Of a stretch of 64,000 nucleotides of DNA, positions 41,877 to 51,567 are shown piece after piece. The DNA lies in assembly GCF_019884785.1 (NCBI RefSeq), contig NZ_CP082326.1, positions 2,039,355 to 2,103,354 on the forward strand. Direction: 5' to 3'. Position numbers and translations under genes: made by a program. The stretch comes from Crassaminicella profunda. GTDB lineage: Bacteria; Bacillota; Clostridia; Peptostreptococcales; Thermotaleaceae. Position 1 is the first letter of the stretch, and each line of letters begins with the position of its first letter. Below the pieces are notes generated by a model. The model made no database searches. It was not told the origin of the DNA and saw nothing but the letters and a program-made list of their open reading frames with translations.

Positions 41877-43755
41877 ATATGATTTTCCTAACTACATTAT
41901 AATTTTCATCTCTACTTTCCTTAAATCCTTGAATTAGAGTATTTGATTCATCATTAGCTTTAAAACTTATAAAGCTATCTTTGAGTTTTTCCATAAGGTC
42001 ATTTGAAATTTTAGGGCTAACAGCAATTGCATCCTTAGGAATATTATCTATAGAGCCAATGATTCTGAGATCATTAATTGAAAATCCTTTAGCCTTTAAA
42101 TTTTCTATTGCTTCATCATAAGTTGCACCTCCATCTAATTCTCCTGATAATACTCCCTTTATGACATTATCATGATTCCCCATGAAAGTAGCTTTTGAAA
42201 AAATCTTATCCGGATCTAAGTTATTTAATTCTAATATATGTCGTGCATATAAATATCCTGAAGCACTATTTACATCTACGTATCCAAAACACTTATTTTT
42301 TAAATCCGATAATGTTTCAATACAACTATCCTTTCTAGCAATAATATAGCCATTATATGTAGTTTGACCTCTCACTTTAGGAGTAGCAATAGGTATCACA
42401 TTGCTTTTTTCACGAGCATTTACATAAGCTAAGGGTGAAAACCATCCAACATCTATTATTCCATCATTTATCCCTTGATTAACAGCTTCATAATTTTTTA
42501 CTATCACCGTTCTAGCTTTATATCCTATACTTTTACATACTCTATCTAAAATCGGAAGATACATCTTTTTAATGTTTTCTGGTGATGTAAACGGGTTAAT
42601 TCCAAATATTATTTCATTTTCCTTTTTTAACTTAACAGTTACACACTGTAGATCTTCCGTTACTTCAGTTAGTTTATCAAAGTATAAATTCATTTCATCA
42701 TTTTTATTTTGCTGAATATTTATCATATCTATAGAATCACTAATAATATTATTTGTCTTTTCTACTGCTGAAGTTACAAATTCTGTTCCTGCATCAATCT
42801 CTCTAGATAAATTCATCTGCATACCAGACATATTATTGATCTGAGCTACTGAACTTCTTATATTATTAACAATATTTTCAACCTTTCCAATGGCTTCAAC
42901 GGATTTTTTTGATATATGATCTATTCTTTTTATTTTATCTTCATAAATATTCATTATTTCATTAGAACTTTCTATTCTATTTAGTATTTCTTTTAAAATA
43001 CTATCTATCTTTGAAATTGATATATCAATCTCATCAGATAATTTGCGTATCTCACTAGCAACAACAGAAAAACCCTTTCCTGCTTCTCCTGCTCTAGCAG
43101 CTTCTATTGAAGCATTTAATGCCAGAAGATTTGTTTGTTTAGATATTGCTTTTATATATTCAACAATTGTATTCACCTTTTTAGAAGACTCTTGTAGATC
43201 CATATTGTTTTTAACTGCCCTATCAATAGCTCTTCTAAAATCACTCAAAAATTCTCCCATACTATTAATAGTATCCAGATTTTGATTTAACATTTCATAG
43301 GATTGAATGGATTGACTTTCAATATTATTTATGTTTTGATTTAATTCTTCAGCTATTGATGCTAATTGATTAATGCTTGAACTTGTTTCTTGCATACTAG
43401 CAGTATTTTGTTCACTTAACTCTTTTATCTCACATGAAATCTTTACCAAATTATTAAATGCAGCCATATTATCCTGTGCTAACCATGATAATTGGTAAAT
43501 ATTAAAACCTAGTGTTTCAGACACTATAAATAATTTTTCATGTATTTCCTTATCTTTAGTTATATCTTCTTTACTTCCTTCCTTATCCATTTTTTTATAT
43601 GCATTTTGAAATAATAAATACATAATAAATACATCTACAACAACAAAAAAGATTTTAAATATAGTAGCAGATAAATTATATACATAAATTGATAATTGCA
43701 TAGTAAGTAATACACAAACACTAAAAATCAATCCCTTATTCTTCAATCTTTTCAC
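41875..43755 (-). CDS. Chemoreceptor-like protein with C-terminal PhnD-like binding domain
   Basis: A 626-residue protein. Two closely spaced membrane helices (about 9-28 and 31-51) leave no external sensor domain. The cytoplasmic part holds an MCP signalling domain (about 80-375) with the hairpin tip [34 protein letters not shown] (207-240). After it comes a PhnD-like substrate-binding domain (382-626) with [47 protein letters not shown] and [13 protein letters not shown]. Such binding domains are usually extracellular; here the topology puts it in the cytoplasm. It may sense a cytoplasmic phosphonate-like or other anionic ligand. Single gene with terminator. Confidence 0.88.
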   Translation of the reverse strand: MKRLKNKGLIFSVCVLLTMQLSIYVYNLSATIFKIFFVVVDVFIMYLLFQNAYKKMDKEGSKEDITKDKEIHEKLFIVSETLGFNIYQLSWLAQDNMAAFNNLVKISCEIKELSEQNTASMQETSSSINQLASIAEELNQNINNIESQSIQSYEMLNQNLDTINSMGEFLSDFRRAIDRAVKNNMDLQESSKKVNTIVEYIKAISKQTNLLALNASIEAARAGEAGKGFSVVASEIRKLSDEIDISISKIDSILKEILNRIESSNEIMNIYEDKIKRIDHISKKSVEAIGKVENIVNNIRSSVAQINNMSGMQMNLSREIDAGTEFVTSAVEKTNNIISDSIDMINIQQNKNDEMNLYFDKLTEVTEDLQCVTVKLKKENEIIFGINPFTSPENIKKMYLPILDRVCKSIGYKARTVIVKNYEAVNQGINDGIIDVGWFSPLAYVNAREKSNVIPIATPKVRGQTTYNGYIIARKDSCIETLSDLKNKCFGYVDVNSASGYLYARHILELNNLDPDKIFSKATFMGNHDNVIKGVLSGELDGGATYDEAIENLKAKGFSINDLRIIGSIDNIPKDAIAVSPKISNDLMEKLKDSFISFKANDESNTLIQGFKESRDENYNVVRKII

Positions 43756-43823
43756 CCTTTCATATTATTTTTGTAAATTTGTAACTTATTTAACTTTCTA
43801 TAGGGTAAAATGTTAAATAAAAA

Positions 43824-43870
43824 AGTCACAATCAATAAGCCTACGCTTTCATAGGTTTATTAATGCGACT
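43824..43870 (-). terminator. Terminator or leader hairpin before the chemoreceptor gene
   Basis: A long imperfect hairpin (AGTC...AATAAaCCTA / TAGGcTTATT...GACT) with a T-run on the minus strand. It lies downstream of the ureohydrolase gene and 69 bp upstream of the chemoreceptor start, so it is either the terminator of the first or an attenuator of the second. Confidence 0.7.
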
Positions 43871-44035
43871 CTCCAATTCTCATGTCTCTATATGTATTTA
43901 CTAAATTATACCATTTCAAAACTTAATTGTAAATTAATCATTTGTATGTTTTTTGACCATATATAAGGGAATCTTACATATATACAACCATTACCATTAC
44001 AACTAGTAGCAATTCATTCATCTAAGTTTTATCAT

Positions 44036-45049
44036 CTAAAGATCTAAATTATTCATTTGAGCTAAAGTATTAATAACAGAAAAAATCAATACAGCAGCTA
44101 AATTTGCAGTAGTATTATCTTGGTCAAATCTAGGGGATACTTCTGCAATATCAAAACTAATTACCTTGTTAGATCTTAAAATATACTTAAGAAACTTCAA
44201 CACTCTTTCTGGCTCTAATCCAAAAGGTTGTGTGGCACTTACCCCTGGTGCAAAAGCAGATGAAAATACATCAGAACATATAGTTATATAGAAATAATCT
44301 CTTAATTTCATAAAATCATCTAATTTTTCTACTATGCTAAAATCATCATAGTTTATGATATCCTTTGCTAATATGTACTGAGCACCTAACCCCTCTGCTG
44401 TTTTAAAAAGATCAATGGTATTTCTATGTTTTTGAATACCTAAGCAAAGATAAGCATATTCTAAATCTTCTTCTTTACATTGGTCTGCAATTTGCCTAAA
44501 CATGCTTCCAGAGCTTCCTCCATTTGGATAGGGTCTAAGATCAAAATGAGCATCAAAATTGATAATTCCAATGTTAGGTTTATCCTCTTTTTGTTTTAAA
44601 TAGTCTAAAATCCCATTATAGTGTCCAAAAGCAACTTCATGCCCTCCTCCTAAAACAATAGGAAAGAGATTTAAATCTAAAATTTTCGCTACCGCTTTTG
44701 AAAGTAACTTTTGACTTTCTTCTAAAGTACAATTTTCACAAAGAATATTTCCTGCATCAAAGAGCTTCACATCTCTTGTAAAACAACATGGTAAATTAGC
44801 CAATTCCTTTTTTATACTTATAGGTCCTTTTGTGGCTCCACCTCTACCCTTATTACGCTTAATCCCTTCATCACAGCAAAACCCTATAAAAGCAAATCCC
44901 AATTCTCCTTCATAAGGAGATAAATTATCGTTTCTTAAGTCCATGCTTTCAACCCATTGATGCCATCTAAAAGCATCAAAATTACTTTTACTGTCTGTTC
45001 TTCCTTTCCATACAGTTTTATCTGTAAGTTTATAATTTTTATTAAACAT
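44036..45049 (-). CDS. Ureohydrolase, formimidoylglutamase-like
   Basis: A 337-residue arginase/agmatinase/formimidoylglutamase family enzyme. Mn-binding motifs are visible: GGGHEVAFGHY, NFDAHFDLRPY and SFDIAEVSPRFDQ. The segment GFCCDEGIKRNKGRGGATKGPISIKKELANLPC is typical of HutG-type formimidoylglutamase (histidine degradation), which is my preferred function. No other hut gene is adjacent. Normal length. Confidence 0.85.
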   Translation of the reverse strand: MFNKNYKLTDKTVWKGRTDSKSNFDAFRWHQWVESMDLRNDNLSPYEGELGFAFIGFCCDEGIKRNKGRGGATKGPISIKKELANLPCCFTRDVKLFDAGNILCENCTLEESQKLLSKAVAKILDLNLFPIVLGGGHEVAFGHYNGILDYLKQKEDKPNIGIINFDAHFDLRPYPNGGSSGSMFRQIADQCKEEDLEYAYLCLGIQKHRNTIDLFKTAEGLGAQYILAKDIINYDDFSIVEKLDDFMKLRDYFYITICSDVFSSAFAPGVSATQPFGLEPERVLKFLKYILRSNKVISFDIAEVSPRFDQDNTTANLAAVLIFSVINTLAQMNNLDL

Positions 45050-45374
45050 TTTCTTTCCTCCTATCTAGTCTTTTTTTTCATGATTTTTTCAATATTTATA
45101 GCTATCTTTTTCTTTTATATACTCAATCATCTCATATTTCAGCTTACCTATAATCTTTCAAAAAATCAACTTTCTTTTTTATTTCTATTTCGCATTATTT
45201 TATATTAACCACATACTAAATCATAACATATATTCCATTTTTAAATACTATTCAATGATTTATGCTAAGAAATAAGTTTATTTGACATTGTTCACACTTT
45301 GTTCACATTTTTTTAATATTTATCCTTTATTCTATTTATAGATAAAAATTTCTTCACTTCCCCCTTATTTATAT

Positions 45375-45488
45375 ATAGGGGTCATATCTTATCCTATAAA
45401 ATATGAGTCCCTTGTAACCCATTAAGGATAGGTCAATCCTCCTTTTACATATAGGGCCTCCATTTTCATATGGAGGTCCGTTTTTATT
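45375..45488 (+). ncRNA. Candidate structured RNA with terminator
   Basis: In the 750-bp gap 45050-45802. GGGGTCATAT can pair with ATATGAGTCCC, AAGGAT...ATCC/CCTT forms a second stem, and GGGCCTCCA (45454-45462) / TGGAGGTCC (45471-45479) followed by TTTTT is a clear intrinsic terminator. No ORF with a ribosome site is present. It could be a small RNA or a riboswitch without a following gene. I cannot assign a known class. The rest of the gap shows only a TTGTTCACA direct repeat at about 45288-45307. Confidence 0.45.
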
Positions 45489-45754
45489 TGCTAAATAAAC
45501 ACTTCTTATTACTAAACACATATTTTCTATTCAATCAAGCATCTAGATTAATTTTATCTGTTCTTTTCTCTCACACAGGCATCTATAAGATTTTACGCTG
45601 TCTATAATAAATTTTACTTTAATCATACTCCTCTAGATCAATACACCTTATTTATTCGATCTTTTTTTGTGTTTTTCTACTTCTTTTATTATATTCCGAT
45701 ACATTCCTACCATTTTTATGTATTTGTTGTTATTTTTTACAGTATCATTTCTAT

Positions 45755-46023
45755 AGTACAACAGGTTAAATCTTACAACACAAAGGAAAAGGGGTATGTT
45801 AAATGGATAACCACAAGCGTAAATTAAACTCTATATTAAAAAAAATTGAAAACGCTAGATTTTTATTAAATAGCTTGATACAAGAAAAAAAAGGTAATCT
45901 ACTGGATCCAGAAGTAGTCAAATTTAGTCAATTTCTAGATCAATTACTATCAGAATATGACCATATAAAAAACAATAACTTACTTTAAAAGTATAGGTTA
46001 AATCTGATTTAACCTGTTGTACT
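45755..46023. repeat. 18-bp inverted repeat flanking the Spo0E-like gene
   Basis: AGTACAACAGGTTAAATC (45755-45772) and its exact complement (46006-46023), before and after the gene at 45803-45988. A second partial copy AGGTTAAATC (45995-46004) can pair locally with the downstream arm. T-run after 46023. Confidence 0.8.
45803..45988 (+). CDS. Spo0E-like aspartyl-phosphate phosphatase (second copy)
   Basis: A 61-residue protein with two predicted helices and the Spo0E family motif SQFLDQLLSEYDHI at 42-55, the Gln/Asp core being used for dephosphorylation of Spo0A-type response regulators. AAAAGGGG precedes the ATG. The gene is alone and is enclosed by an 18-bp inverted repeat, so the mRNA ends can pair with each other. 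Regulation of sporulation initiation is the expected role from the family. Confidence 0.78.
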   Translation: MDNHKRKLNSILKKIENARFLLNSLIQEKKGNLLDPEVVKFSQFLDQLLSEYDHIKNNNLL

Positions 46024-46039
46024 TTTTTTCAAAAAATCT

Positions 46040-46077
46040 AAAATCCCCACCTCAGAATTCTGAGATAGGGATTTTTT
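46040..46077. terminator. Bidirectional terminator before the SNF gene end
   Basis: AAAATCCCcacCTCAGAATTCTGAGataGGGATTTTTT hairpin in the 90-bp gap between convergent genes; interrupted stem with a palindromic tip and T/A runs on both sides. Confidence 0.85.
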
Positions 46078-46078
46078 A

Positions 46079-47458
46079 TTAAAATATAGCTGCAATAACA
46101 CTTTTAAATGAATTAATCAATATAATGAATACTGCTGGCGGAACGATATATTTTATAAGGAATTTCCATAAAGGTGCAAGTGTGAACTTCACGCCCATCT
46201 TTTCAATTTCCTCTATGGCATTATCTGCTCCCCATATCCATCCAACAAAGATGGAAAGTAGTAATCCTCCTGATGTAAGAAGTATATTGGAAGTTAACTT
46301 ATCATAAAAATCAAAGAAATTTAAATTACCAAGTATATGAAGATCTTTCCAAGGCCCCATAGAAAGAGCAGCTGGAATCCCTACAATATACATAATCACT
46401 ATGATCATCATAGCAGCCTTTGTTCGATTTGCACCCTTTTCATCTACGAAATAAGATACACATACTTCAAGCATAGATATGGATGAAGTAAGAGCTGCAA
46501 ATAATACAAGTACAAAAAACAATATGCAAAATAACTTTCCAAAAGGCATACTTGCAAACACCGCTGGAAGGGTTACAAACATAAGCCCAGGTCCAGAAGA
46601 AGCTTTAAACCCAATAGCAAATACTGCTGGCAATGTAGCAAAACCTGCAAGGATGGCTACCATCGTATCTAATACAGGAATAGACGCAGCAGGTCCAAGT
46701 AGATTTGTATCTTTGTCTAAATAACTTCCATAGGTAACCATAACCCCCATACCAATACTTAGTGAAAAGAATACTTGTCCTAATGCATTCATAACCACAT
46801 CCATATTAATTTTCGAAAAATCTGGGACAAGAAAAAATTCAATTCCTGCTGAAGCTCCAGGTAAGGTTACAGATCTTATTGCAATAAGAATAATCATACC
46901 AAAAAGAGCTGGCATCATAATTTTACTTGCTTTTTCTATTCCTGAACTAATTCCTCTAATCACAATCAATAAAGTCAATATCAAAAATATTCCTTGATAC
47001 ATAATACTTGAAGCAGGTGAAGATATAAAACCTCCAAAAATCCCGCCTAACACTTCAGGATCTTTTATAGCAAGACCTCCTGTAAAGGCTTTTATGCAAT
47101 AATAAATGACCCAGCCCCCTACAGTACTATAAAAAGCCAAGATAAAAAATCCACAAAGAACACCTAATCCACCTACAAAAGCCCAATTCTTTTTAAGACT
47201 TCTATAAGCACCTACAGCTGAAAGCTGTGTTTTTCTACCTAATGTAATAGCTGCAAGCATAAGTGGCAATCCTATTAAAATAAGAAATATCATATAAATC
47301 ATTACAAATGCACCGCCACCATTATTGCCTACACTATATGGAAACTTCCAAAGGTTTCCTAATCCTACTGCTGATCCTGCTGCAGCAAGAACAAAACCTA
47401 TTTTTGATCCCCACTTATCTCTTTTATTTTTTTCATTTTTTGCAGTTACCAAAGACAT
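46079..47458 (-). CDS. Sodium:neurotransmitter symporter family (SNF) transporter
   Basis: LeuT-like sodium-dependent amino-acid transporter. Start at ATG 47458 (AGGAGG site), 459 residues, about twelve membrane segments. N-terminal landmarks WGSKIGFVLAAAGSAVGLGNLWKFPY match the unwound helix 1 of LeuT that binds sodium and substrate. The T-box leader upstream indicates control by uncharged tRNA and so an amino-acid substrate; which one is not settled. No partner gene. Confidence 0.93.
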   Translation of the reverse strand: MSLVTAKNEKNKRDKWGSKIGFVLAAAGSAVGLGNLWKFPYSVGNNGGGAFVMIYMIFLILIGLPLMLAAITLGRKTQLSAVGAYRSLKKNWAFVGGLGVLCGFFILAFYSTVGGWVIYYCIKAFTGGLAIKDPEVLGGIFGGFISSPASSIMYQGIFLILTLLIVIRGISSGIEKASKIMMPALFGMIILIAIRSVTLPGASAGIEFFLVPDFSKINMDVVMNALGQVFFSLSIGMGVMVTYGSYLDKDTNLLGPAASIPVLDTMVAILAGFATLPAVFAIGFKASSGPGLMFVTLPAVFASMPFGKLFCILFFVLVLFAALTSSISMLEVCVSYFVDEKGANRTKAAMMIIVIMYIVGIPAALSMGPWKDLHILGNLNFFDFYDKLTSNILLTSGGLLLSIFVGWIWGADNAIEEIEKMGVKFTLAPLWKFLIKYIVPPAVFIILINSFKSVIAAIF

Positions 47459-47589
47459 AAATATCCTCCTATTATTTTCAAAACAAATTCTGATCACTAA
47501 TTTACTTTGAAAGTTTTTTGTAAAGACCGGTCAAATCTTTAATCATTCATTTTTAATATATCCTTTGATTTTAAGCTAGCTTTATTAAA

Positions 47590-47890
47590 AATCAAAAAAG
47601 CTCCGCCTCTATAATAGAGGCGAAGCTTGACTTCACGGTACCACTCTAATTGATCCAAAAAAATAAAACTTTTTTAAGATCATCTCTTTTCCAGTCTGCC
47701 TCTATATACATCATAAAAGCTAAACTGTAGTCCTAATAAGGGGGACAACCCTTTGCTCCTACTCGAATTACCTTTTGGAACAACAACTCTAGAGTGAATA
47801 TACACATTGTCTTACAACACTGGGCTCTCACCTATCCCCAGCTCTCTGGAATTACAGGGTCAATGCTTTTCTCTCCGTCATAGTCTTTTT
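47590..47890 (-). ncRNA. T-box leader (riboswitch)
   Basis: On the minus strand a Stem I-like region has AGAGAGCTGGGGATAGGTGA and GAGTAGGAGC. The T-box follows as AGAGTGGTACCGTGAAG (47632-47650), and then a terminator hairpin GCTTCGCCTCTATT / AGAGGCGGAGC with a T-run at about 47597-47625. It lies upstream of the SNF transporter gene. I could not read the specifier codon with confidence. Confidence 0.88.
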
Positions 47891-48006
47891 TCTATATTTA
47901 TTTCTTGATGATTATTTTAGCATCTCAAAAACTTATTGTCAACAGAAAAATTAAATTTTTCCATTTTATGCATAAGAATCCACTAACATTTCATCTTGAA
48001 TATCAT

Positions 48007-48714
48007 TTAAATATGCATCCTCATCCCATTCTCTTTTAGCCACATTCTTCGTTCTTTATAGTCTGGTATGATTTTCCCAACCAATTGCCAAAAGGCCTTA
48101 GAGTGATTCATATGCACCATATGACACATTTCATGAACAACAAGGTAATCTATTATAGCTCTAGGCATCATTATACACCTTAAATTAAAATTTAAATTCA
48201 TCTTAGAACTACAACTTCCCCAGCGTTTCTTCTGATCTTTTACTTTAATTTTATTAGGCTTTAATAGAAAATTTTTTTGGAAATAGGCTGTTCTTTTCAT
48301 GATCTCTTCTAATGTCTTTTTTCGGTACCACTCTTTCATAGCCTTTTTTAACATATTTTCATCTTCTGTGTTGGTAGTAATATAAAATGTCTCCTTTTCA
48401 AGCTTTACTACTGGCTTTTTTATAGAATAATCCATAATAACCTTTAGTGGATACTCCTCCCCTAAATACAGAAAAATTTCACCATTTACATACTCTTTTT
48501 TCATCTTTGTATAGTCTATTCCTTTAAAAAAAGATAGCTTATCCCTAATCCATTTTTCCTTTGCCCCAACAATTTTTAATACATCTTCTTCTTTGGAGCC
48601 TTTTGGTGCTCTTACAGTAACTCTATTAGGAGGCTCTATTCTAATTTCAAAGGTTTTTCGATTTCTATATTCGGTACTAAATTCGATTCCCAAATTTTCA
48701 TCATAAAATTTCAT
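48007..48714 (-). CDS. YgjP-like zinc metallopeptidase domain protein (DUF45)
   Basis: A 235-residue soluble protein of the YgjP/WLM-type group. The zinc site is VHEMCHMVHMNHSKAFW (HExxH-type with a third histidine), preceded by the typical KKRWGSCSSKMNLNFNLRCIMMPRAIIDYLVVH. The N-terminal half (RIEPPNRVTVRAPKG) also fits the family. ATG 48714 is taken as start. Physiological substrate is unknown. Confidence 0.88.
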   Translation of the reverse strand: MKFYDENLGIEFSTEYRNRKTFEIRIEPPNRVTVRAPKGSKEEDVLKIVGAKEKWIRDKLSFFKGIDYTKMKKEYVNGEIFLYLGEEYPLKVIMDYSIKKPVVKLEKETFYITTNTEDENMLKKAMKEWYRKKTLEEIMKRTAYFQKNFLLKPNKIKVKDQKKRWGSCSSKMNLNFNLRCIMMPRAIIDYLVVHEMCHMVHMNHSKAFWQLVGKIIPDYKERRMWLKENGMRMHI

Positions 48715-48806
48715 CAAAATCCAACTTTCCTATTTCCCTAAAGGTTATATTTTTATCTATTTAAAAAAGAATGATCCTTAGACCATTCTTTTTATCTTCA
48801 TAATAA

Positions 48807-49382
48807 CTATTTAATTACTTCAAGCATCATACCATTTTTTAATCCTGCAGCATTTCCTTCTTCCATATCAACATGTAATTCAAGAGCATGTGTCTCTCCT
48901 GATCTTACTAAAACATTATTAAAGATTAATCCTCTTGGACCTTCTACTTTAATACTTACAATATCTTGATCTTTCAAACCAAATTTTTCTGCATCTGTAG
49001 TATGCATATGTAAATGTCTAGCAGCAACAATAATTCCTTCTTCGATTGTTACTTCACCCTTTGGTCCAACAATCTTTGCTCCAGGAGTTCCTGCTAAGTC
49101 TCCAGAATTTTTCACTGGTGCTTTTACTCCTAACGCAAATCCATCTGTTAAAGAAATCTCAATTTGTGTTTTATTTCTTGCAGGTCCTAATACTCTTACA
49201 CCTTTTAATGTTCCTTTTGATCCAACAATATCTACTTTCTCTTCACAGGCAAATTGTCCTGGTTGAACTAAATCTTTCATTGGAGTTAGTTCATGACCTT
49301 GACCAAAAAGAATTTCAACATGTTCCTTGCTTAAATGAATGTGTTTATTGGATAATCCAACGGATACCATATTATTTGACAT
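48807..49382 (-). CDS. pduL: PduL-type phosphate acyltransferase
   Basis: Phosphotransacylase converting acyl-CoA to acyl-phosphate, structurally unrelated to Pta. The 191-residue protein (ATG 49382, AAGGGG site) has two related domains with zinc-binding histidines: NKHIHLSKEHVEILFG and VAARHLHMHTTDAEKFG, and HALELHVDMEEGNAAG near the end. No microcompartment genes or acetate kinase are adjacent, so a housekeeping role in acetate or propionate metabolism is likely. Confidence 0.93.
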   Translation of the reverse strand: MSNNMVSVGLSNKHIHLSKEHVEILFGQGHELTPMKDLVQPGQFACEEKVDIVGSKGTLKGVRVLGPARNKTQIEISLTDGFALGVKAPVKNSGDLAGTPGAKIVGPKGEVTIEEGIIVAARHLHMHTTDAEKFGLKDQDIVSIKVEGPRGLIFNNVLVRSGETHALELHVDMEEGNAAGLKNGMMLEVIK

Positions 49383-49495
49383 AAAAAACACCCCTTAATT
49401 AATATAATTGAATTATGTATACAAAATACTCATACTATATATCATATCTCTTCATTGATCAAAAATCAATAAAAAAATACAATTCTCACCTAATT

Positions 49496-50071
49496 TCAAT
49501 TGAATTCGATTAATTTTTCAGCCATTTCATGTGCTTTTTCAAGAAGATCTACTCGTTCTCCAACAAAAACTTTATCTGTATTGTCTATAAGAAGATCATA
49601 CTTATATTTTGTGTTAATTGCTTTAAAAAACAAGTCCATTACAAGGGTAGCACCTATGAATCCATTTTCCTCTTGTACGCCACCTGCAGTACATATAAAT
49701 AGACCATTTCTTTTTTTTGACCTGTCAATAGAGGGCTTATTTAAAACATATTTACTAGACCAAAACATTTGGCATCTATCAATCATAGTTTTAGCAATAC
49801 TTGTAACAGAATTAAAATATAATGGAGAAGCAAAGACTACAATATCCGCTTGATCAAATTTATCATACATTTTATACATATCATCCTTTATAAAGCAACT
49901 ACCTGTTTTTGCACAAGCGCCACAAGCTATACAGGGATAAATATTTAATTTTCCAAGTTGAATTTTTTCAACCAATACATCTTTTTTTTCTAGTCCTTCA
50001 ATGACTTTATTTAAAAGAATGTCTGTATTCATTTTTATCCTAGGACTTCCTAAAATAGCCAATGCTCTCAA
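49496..50071 (-). CDS. Flavodoxin-fold NAD(P)H-dependent FMN oxidoreductase
   Basis: A 191-residue flavoprotein of the iron-sulfur flavoprotein/NADPH-FMN reductase type, with the phosphate loop ALAILGSPRIKMNTD, the cysteine cluster CIACGACAKTGSC (about 50-62), and VVFASPLYFNSVTSIAKTMIDRCQM. The cysteine spacing could bind a [4Fe-4S] cluster as in Isf proteins. Electron donor and acceptor unknown. Confidence 0.85.
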   Translation of the reverse strand: MRALAILGSPRIKMNTDILLNKVIEGLEKKDVLVEKIQLGKLNIYPCIACGACAKTGSCFIKDDMYKMYDKFDQADIVVFASPLYFNSVTSIAKTMIDRCQMFWSSKYVLNKPSIDRSKKRNGLFICTAGGVQEENGFIGATLVMDLFFKAINTKYKYDLLIDNTDKVFVGERVDLLEKAHEMAEKLIEFN

Positions 50072-50280
50072 TAAAACTCCCCCTATATAAACTTTTCACC
50101 TTATCACACACTATTATATTATAGTGAAAATAATCATTAAAAACAATACCTAAAATAACGCTTTCTATGTTATACATTCTATAAAATTTTTCCCTGCATC
50201 TATAAAATCTATTCAATAGGTGTTATATTTTTTGAAAATTTTGTCAATAATATTACTAGTTATATAGGGGAGGTCTCATT

Positions 50281-50757
50281 GTGAAAGTGGCTAATTTACC
50301 TGATCAAACAAGAATGGAATTGTATAATCATATGAAAAAAAATATAAGGAAATATTATAAAGGATTGAAAAATGGTTCGCTAAAATATGATTTTTTTGTC
50401 AAAACAATCCTTTCTAAGAATCCAAAACCTAACTGGTTATCCGCATATCCAAAATTAGAAAATGATATAGAATTTCAAAATTATCTTATAGAATACATAA
50501 AAAAAGAAATTATAAGATACGCCCAGTTAGAAAAGACCAATCATTGTAATCATTCTACATGTAATATTGAAAACATAACCATAAGAGAAAGACATGAATT
50601 AAAAACCATACTAAACAATCACGGTTATGCTTTATCCATCCCTGCAAAATTCATCACTTGCACGGAATCTAACTATCTAAAAGAATATGTACTAAATGGA
50701 ACCCCTATTCCATTTGAATGGGAAAAAATATTAAACTATATAAAAAGAACCACATAA
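50281..50757 (+). CDS. Unrecognised soluble protein
   Basis: A 158-residue protein starting at GTG 50281 after GGGGAGG. It is hydrophilic, with a central HCNHSTC histidine/cysteine cluster (about 95-102) that might bind a metal, and no membrane segment. The first ~60 residues look helical. I recognise no family. Its own terminator follows. It stands alone between opposite-strand genes. Confidence 0.6.
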   Translation: MKVANLPDQTRMELYNHMKKNIRKYYKGLKNGSLKYDFFVKTILSKNPKPNWLSAYPKLENDIEFQNYLIEYIKKEIIRYAQLEKTNHCNHSTCNIENITIRERHELKTILNNHGYALSIPAKFITCTESNYLKEYVLNGTPIPFEWEKILNYIKRTT

Positions 50758-50769
50758 GTGGTTCTTTTT
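50742..50769. terminator. Bidirectional terminator
   Basis: AAAAAGAACCAC / GTGGTTCTTTTT, 4-nt loop, ending the gene at 50281 and facing the small gene on the other strand. Confidence 0.9.
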
Positions 50770-50775
50770 AGCCTG

Positions 50776-50949
50776 TTAAGCCATTGCTCTTTCAAGTTTA
50801 TCTAGATGCTGAAGTGGAAACATTCTTAAAAGTTCTTTAAACTGGTCAACTGTTAAACCTTGTGTAGTTGTATATATTCTAATTTTTTCATCCACGCTGG
50901 CACTTCTAAATTTTTCTTTGATTTCTTGAAAATTTGTGTTTTGTATCAT
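50776..50949 (-). CDS. Small unrecognised protein, 57 aa
   Basis: ATG 50949 follows TAGGAGTG; an ATG six codons earlier has no good site. The product (MIQNTNFQEIKEKFR...LTVDQFKELLRMFPLQHLDKLERAMA) looks helical, with no membrane part or known motif. The plausible ribosome site and the terminator directly downstream support it as a real gene. Confidence 0.55.
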   Translation of the reverse strand: MIQNTNFQEIKEKFRSASVDEKIRIYTTTQGLTVDQFKELLRMFPLQHLDKLERAMA

Positions 50950-51027
50950 TATATCACTCCTATACATATAAATACCCTTCTCTTTATTAGTATAGGAATT
51001 AAAGGTTTATTTTATTCTTTCCCAAAA

Positions 51028-51567
51028 CTATTTTTCATAAACTTCTCTTTTTAGGGATGCTACAAAAGGTAAGTTTCTATATTTTTCTGCATAATCAATA
51101 CCATATCCAATAATAAATTCATCTGGAATATTAAAACCTTTATAGTCAACTTTTAATTCAACTTTTCTTCTTTCAGGTTTGTCCAATAATGTACAAATTT
51201 TTAAACTTTTAGGATTTCTTGATAGTAAATTATCACATAAATAGTGTAATGTTAGTCCTGTATCAATAATATCCTCTACAATCAATACATGTTTATCTTC
51301 TATACTTTGGTCTAAATCTTTTAATATTTTTACAACCCCTGAACTTTGTGTTGATAAACCATAACTTGATACAGCCATAAAATCGATTATAACTGGAAGA
51401 TCTATTTTTCTCATTAAATCGCTCATAAAAACATTTGCACCTTTAAGTACTCCTATTAATACTAATTCTTTATCTTTATATTCTTCTGTAATTTGTTTTC
51501 CGATTTCATTCACTTTTTCTTGAATTTGTTTTTCAGAAAATAGAATTTCTGCTACATCCTCTCTCAA
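51028..51567 (-). CDS. hpt: Hypoxanthine phosphoribosyltransferase
   Basis: Purine salvage enzyme converting hypoxanthine or guanine and PRPP to IMP or GMP. The TTG at 51567 (AGGAGAGGTG ribosome site) gives 179 residues, the family length; the ATG used upstream would add 26 residues without support. Conserved parts are LIGVLKGANVFMSDLMR, DFMAVSSYG, the PRPP loop VLIVEDIIDTGLTL and FIIGYGIDYAEKYRNLPFV. It stands alone here. Confidence 0.95.
   Translation of the reverse strand: MREDVAEILFSEKQIQEKVNEIGKQITEEYKDKELVLIGVLKGANVFMSDLMRKIDLPVIIDFMAVSSYGLSTQSSGVVKILKDLDQSIEDKHVLIVEDIIDTGLTLHYLCDNLLSRNPKSLKICTLLDKPERRKVELKVDYKGFNIPDEFIIGYGIDYAEKYRNLPFVASLKREVYEK

Noticed and set aside
43824-43900. c-di-GMP riboswitch before the chemoreceptor gene
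   Set aside because: The hairpin lacks the conserved c-di-GMP-I core sequences; it is described only as a terminator or attenuator.
45280-45310. Promoter at TTGACA near 45282 for the candidate RNA
   Set aside because: No -10 sequence at a suitable distance.
47700-47880. Naming the T-box specifier codon
   Set aside because: Several triplets fit the loop position by eye; without alignment the choice would be a guess.
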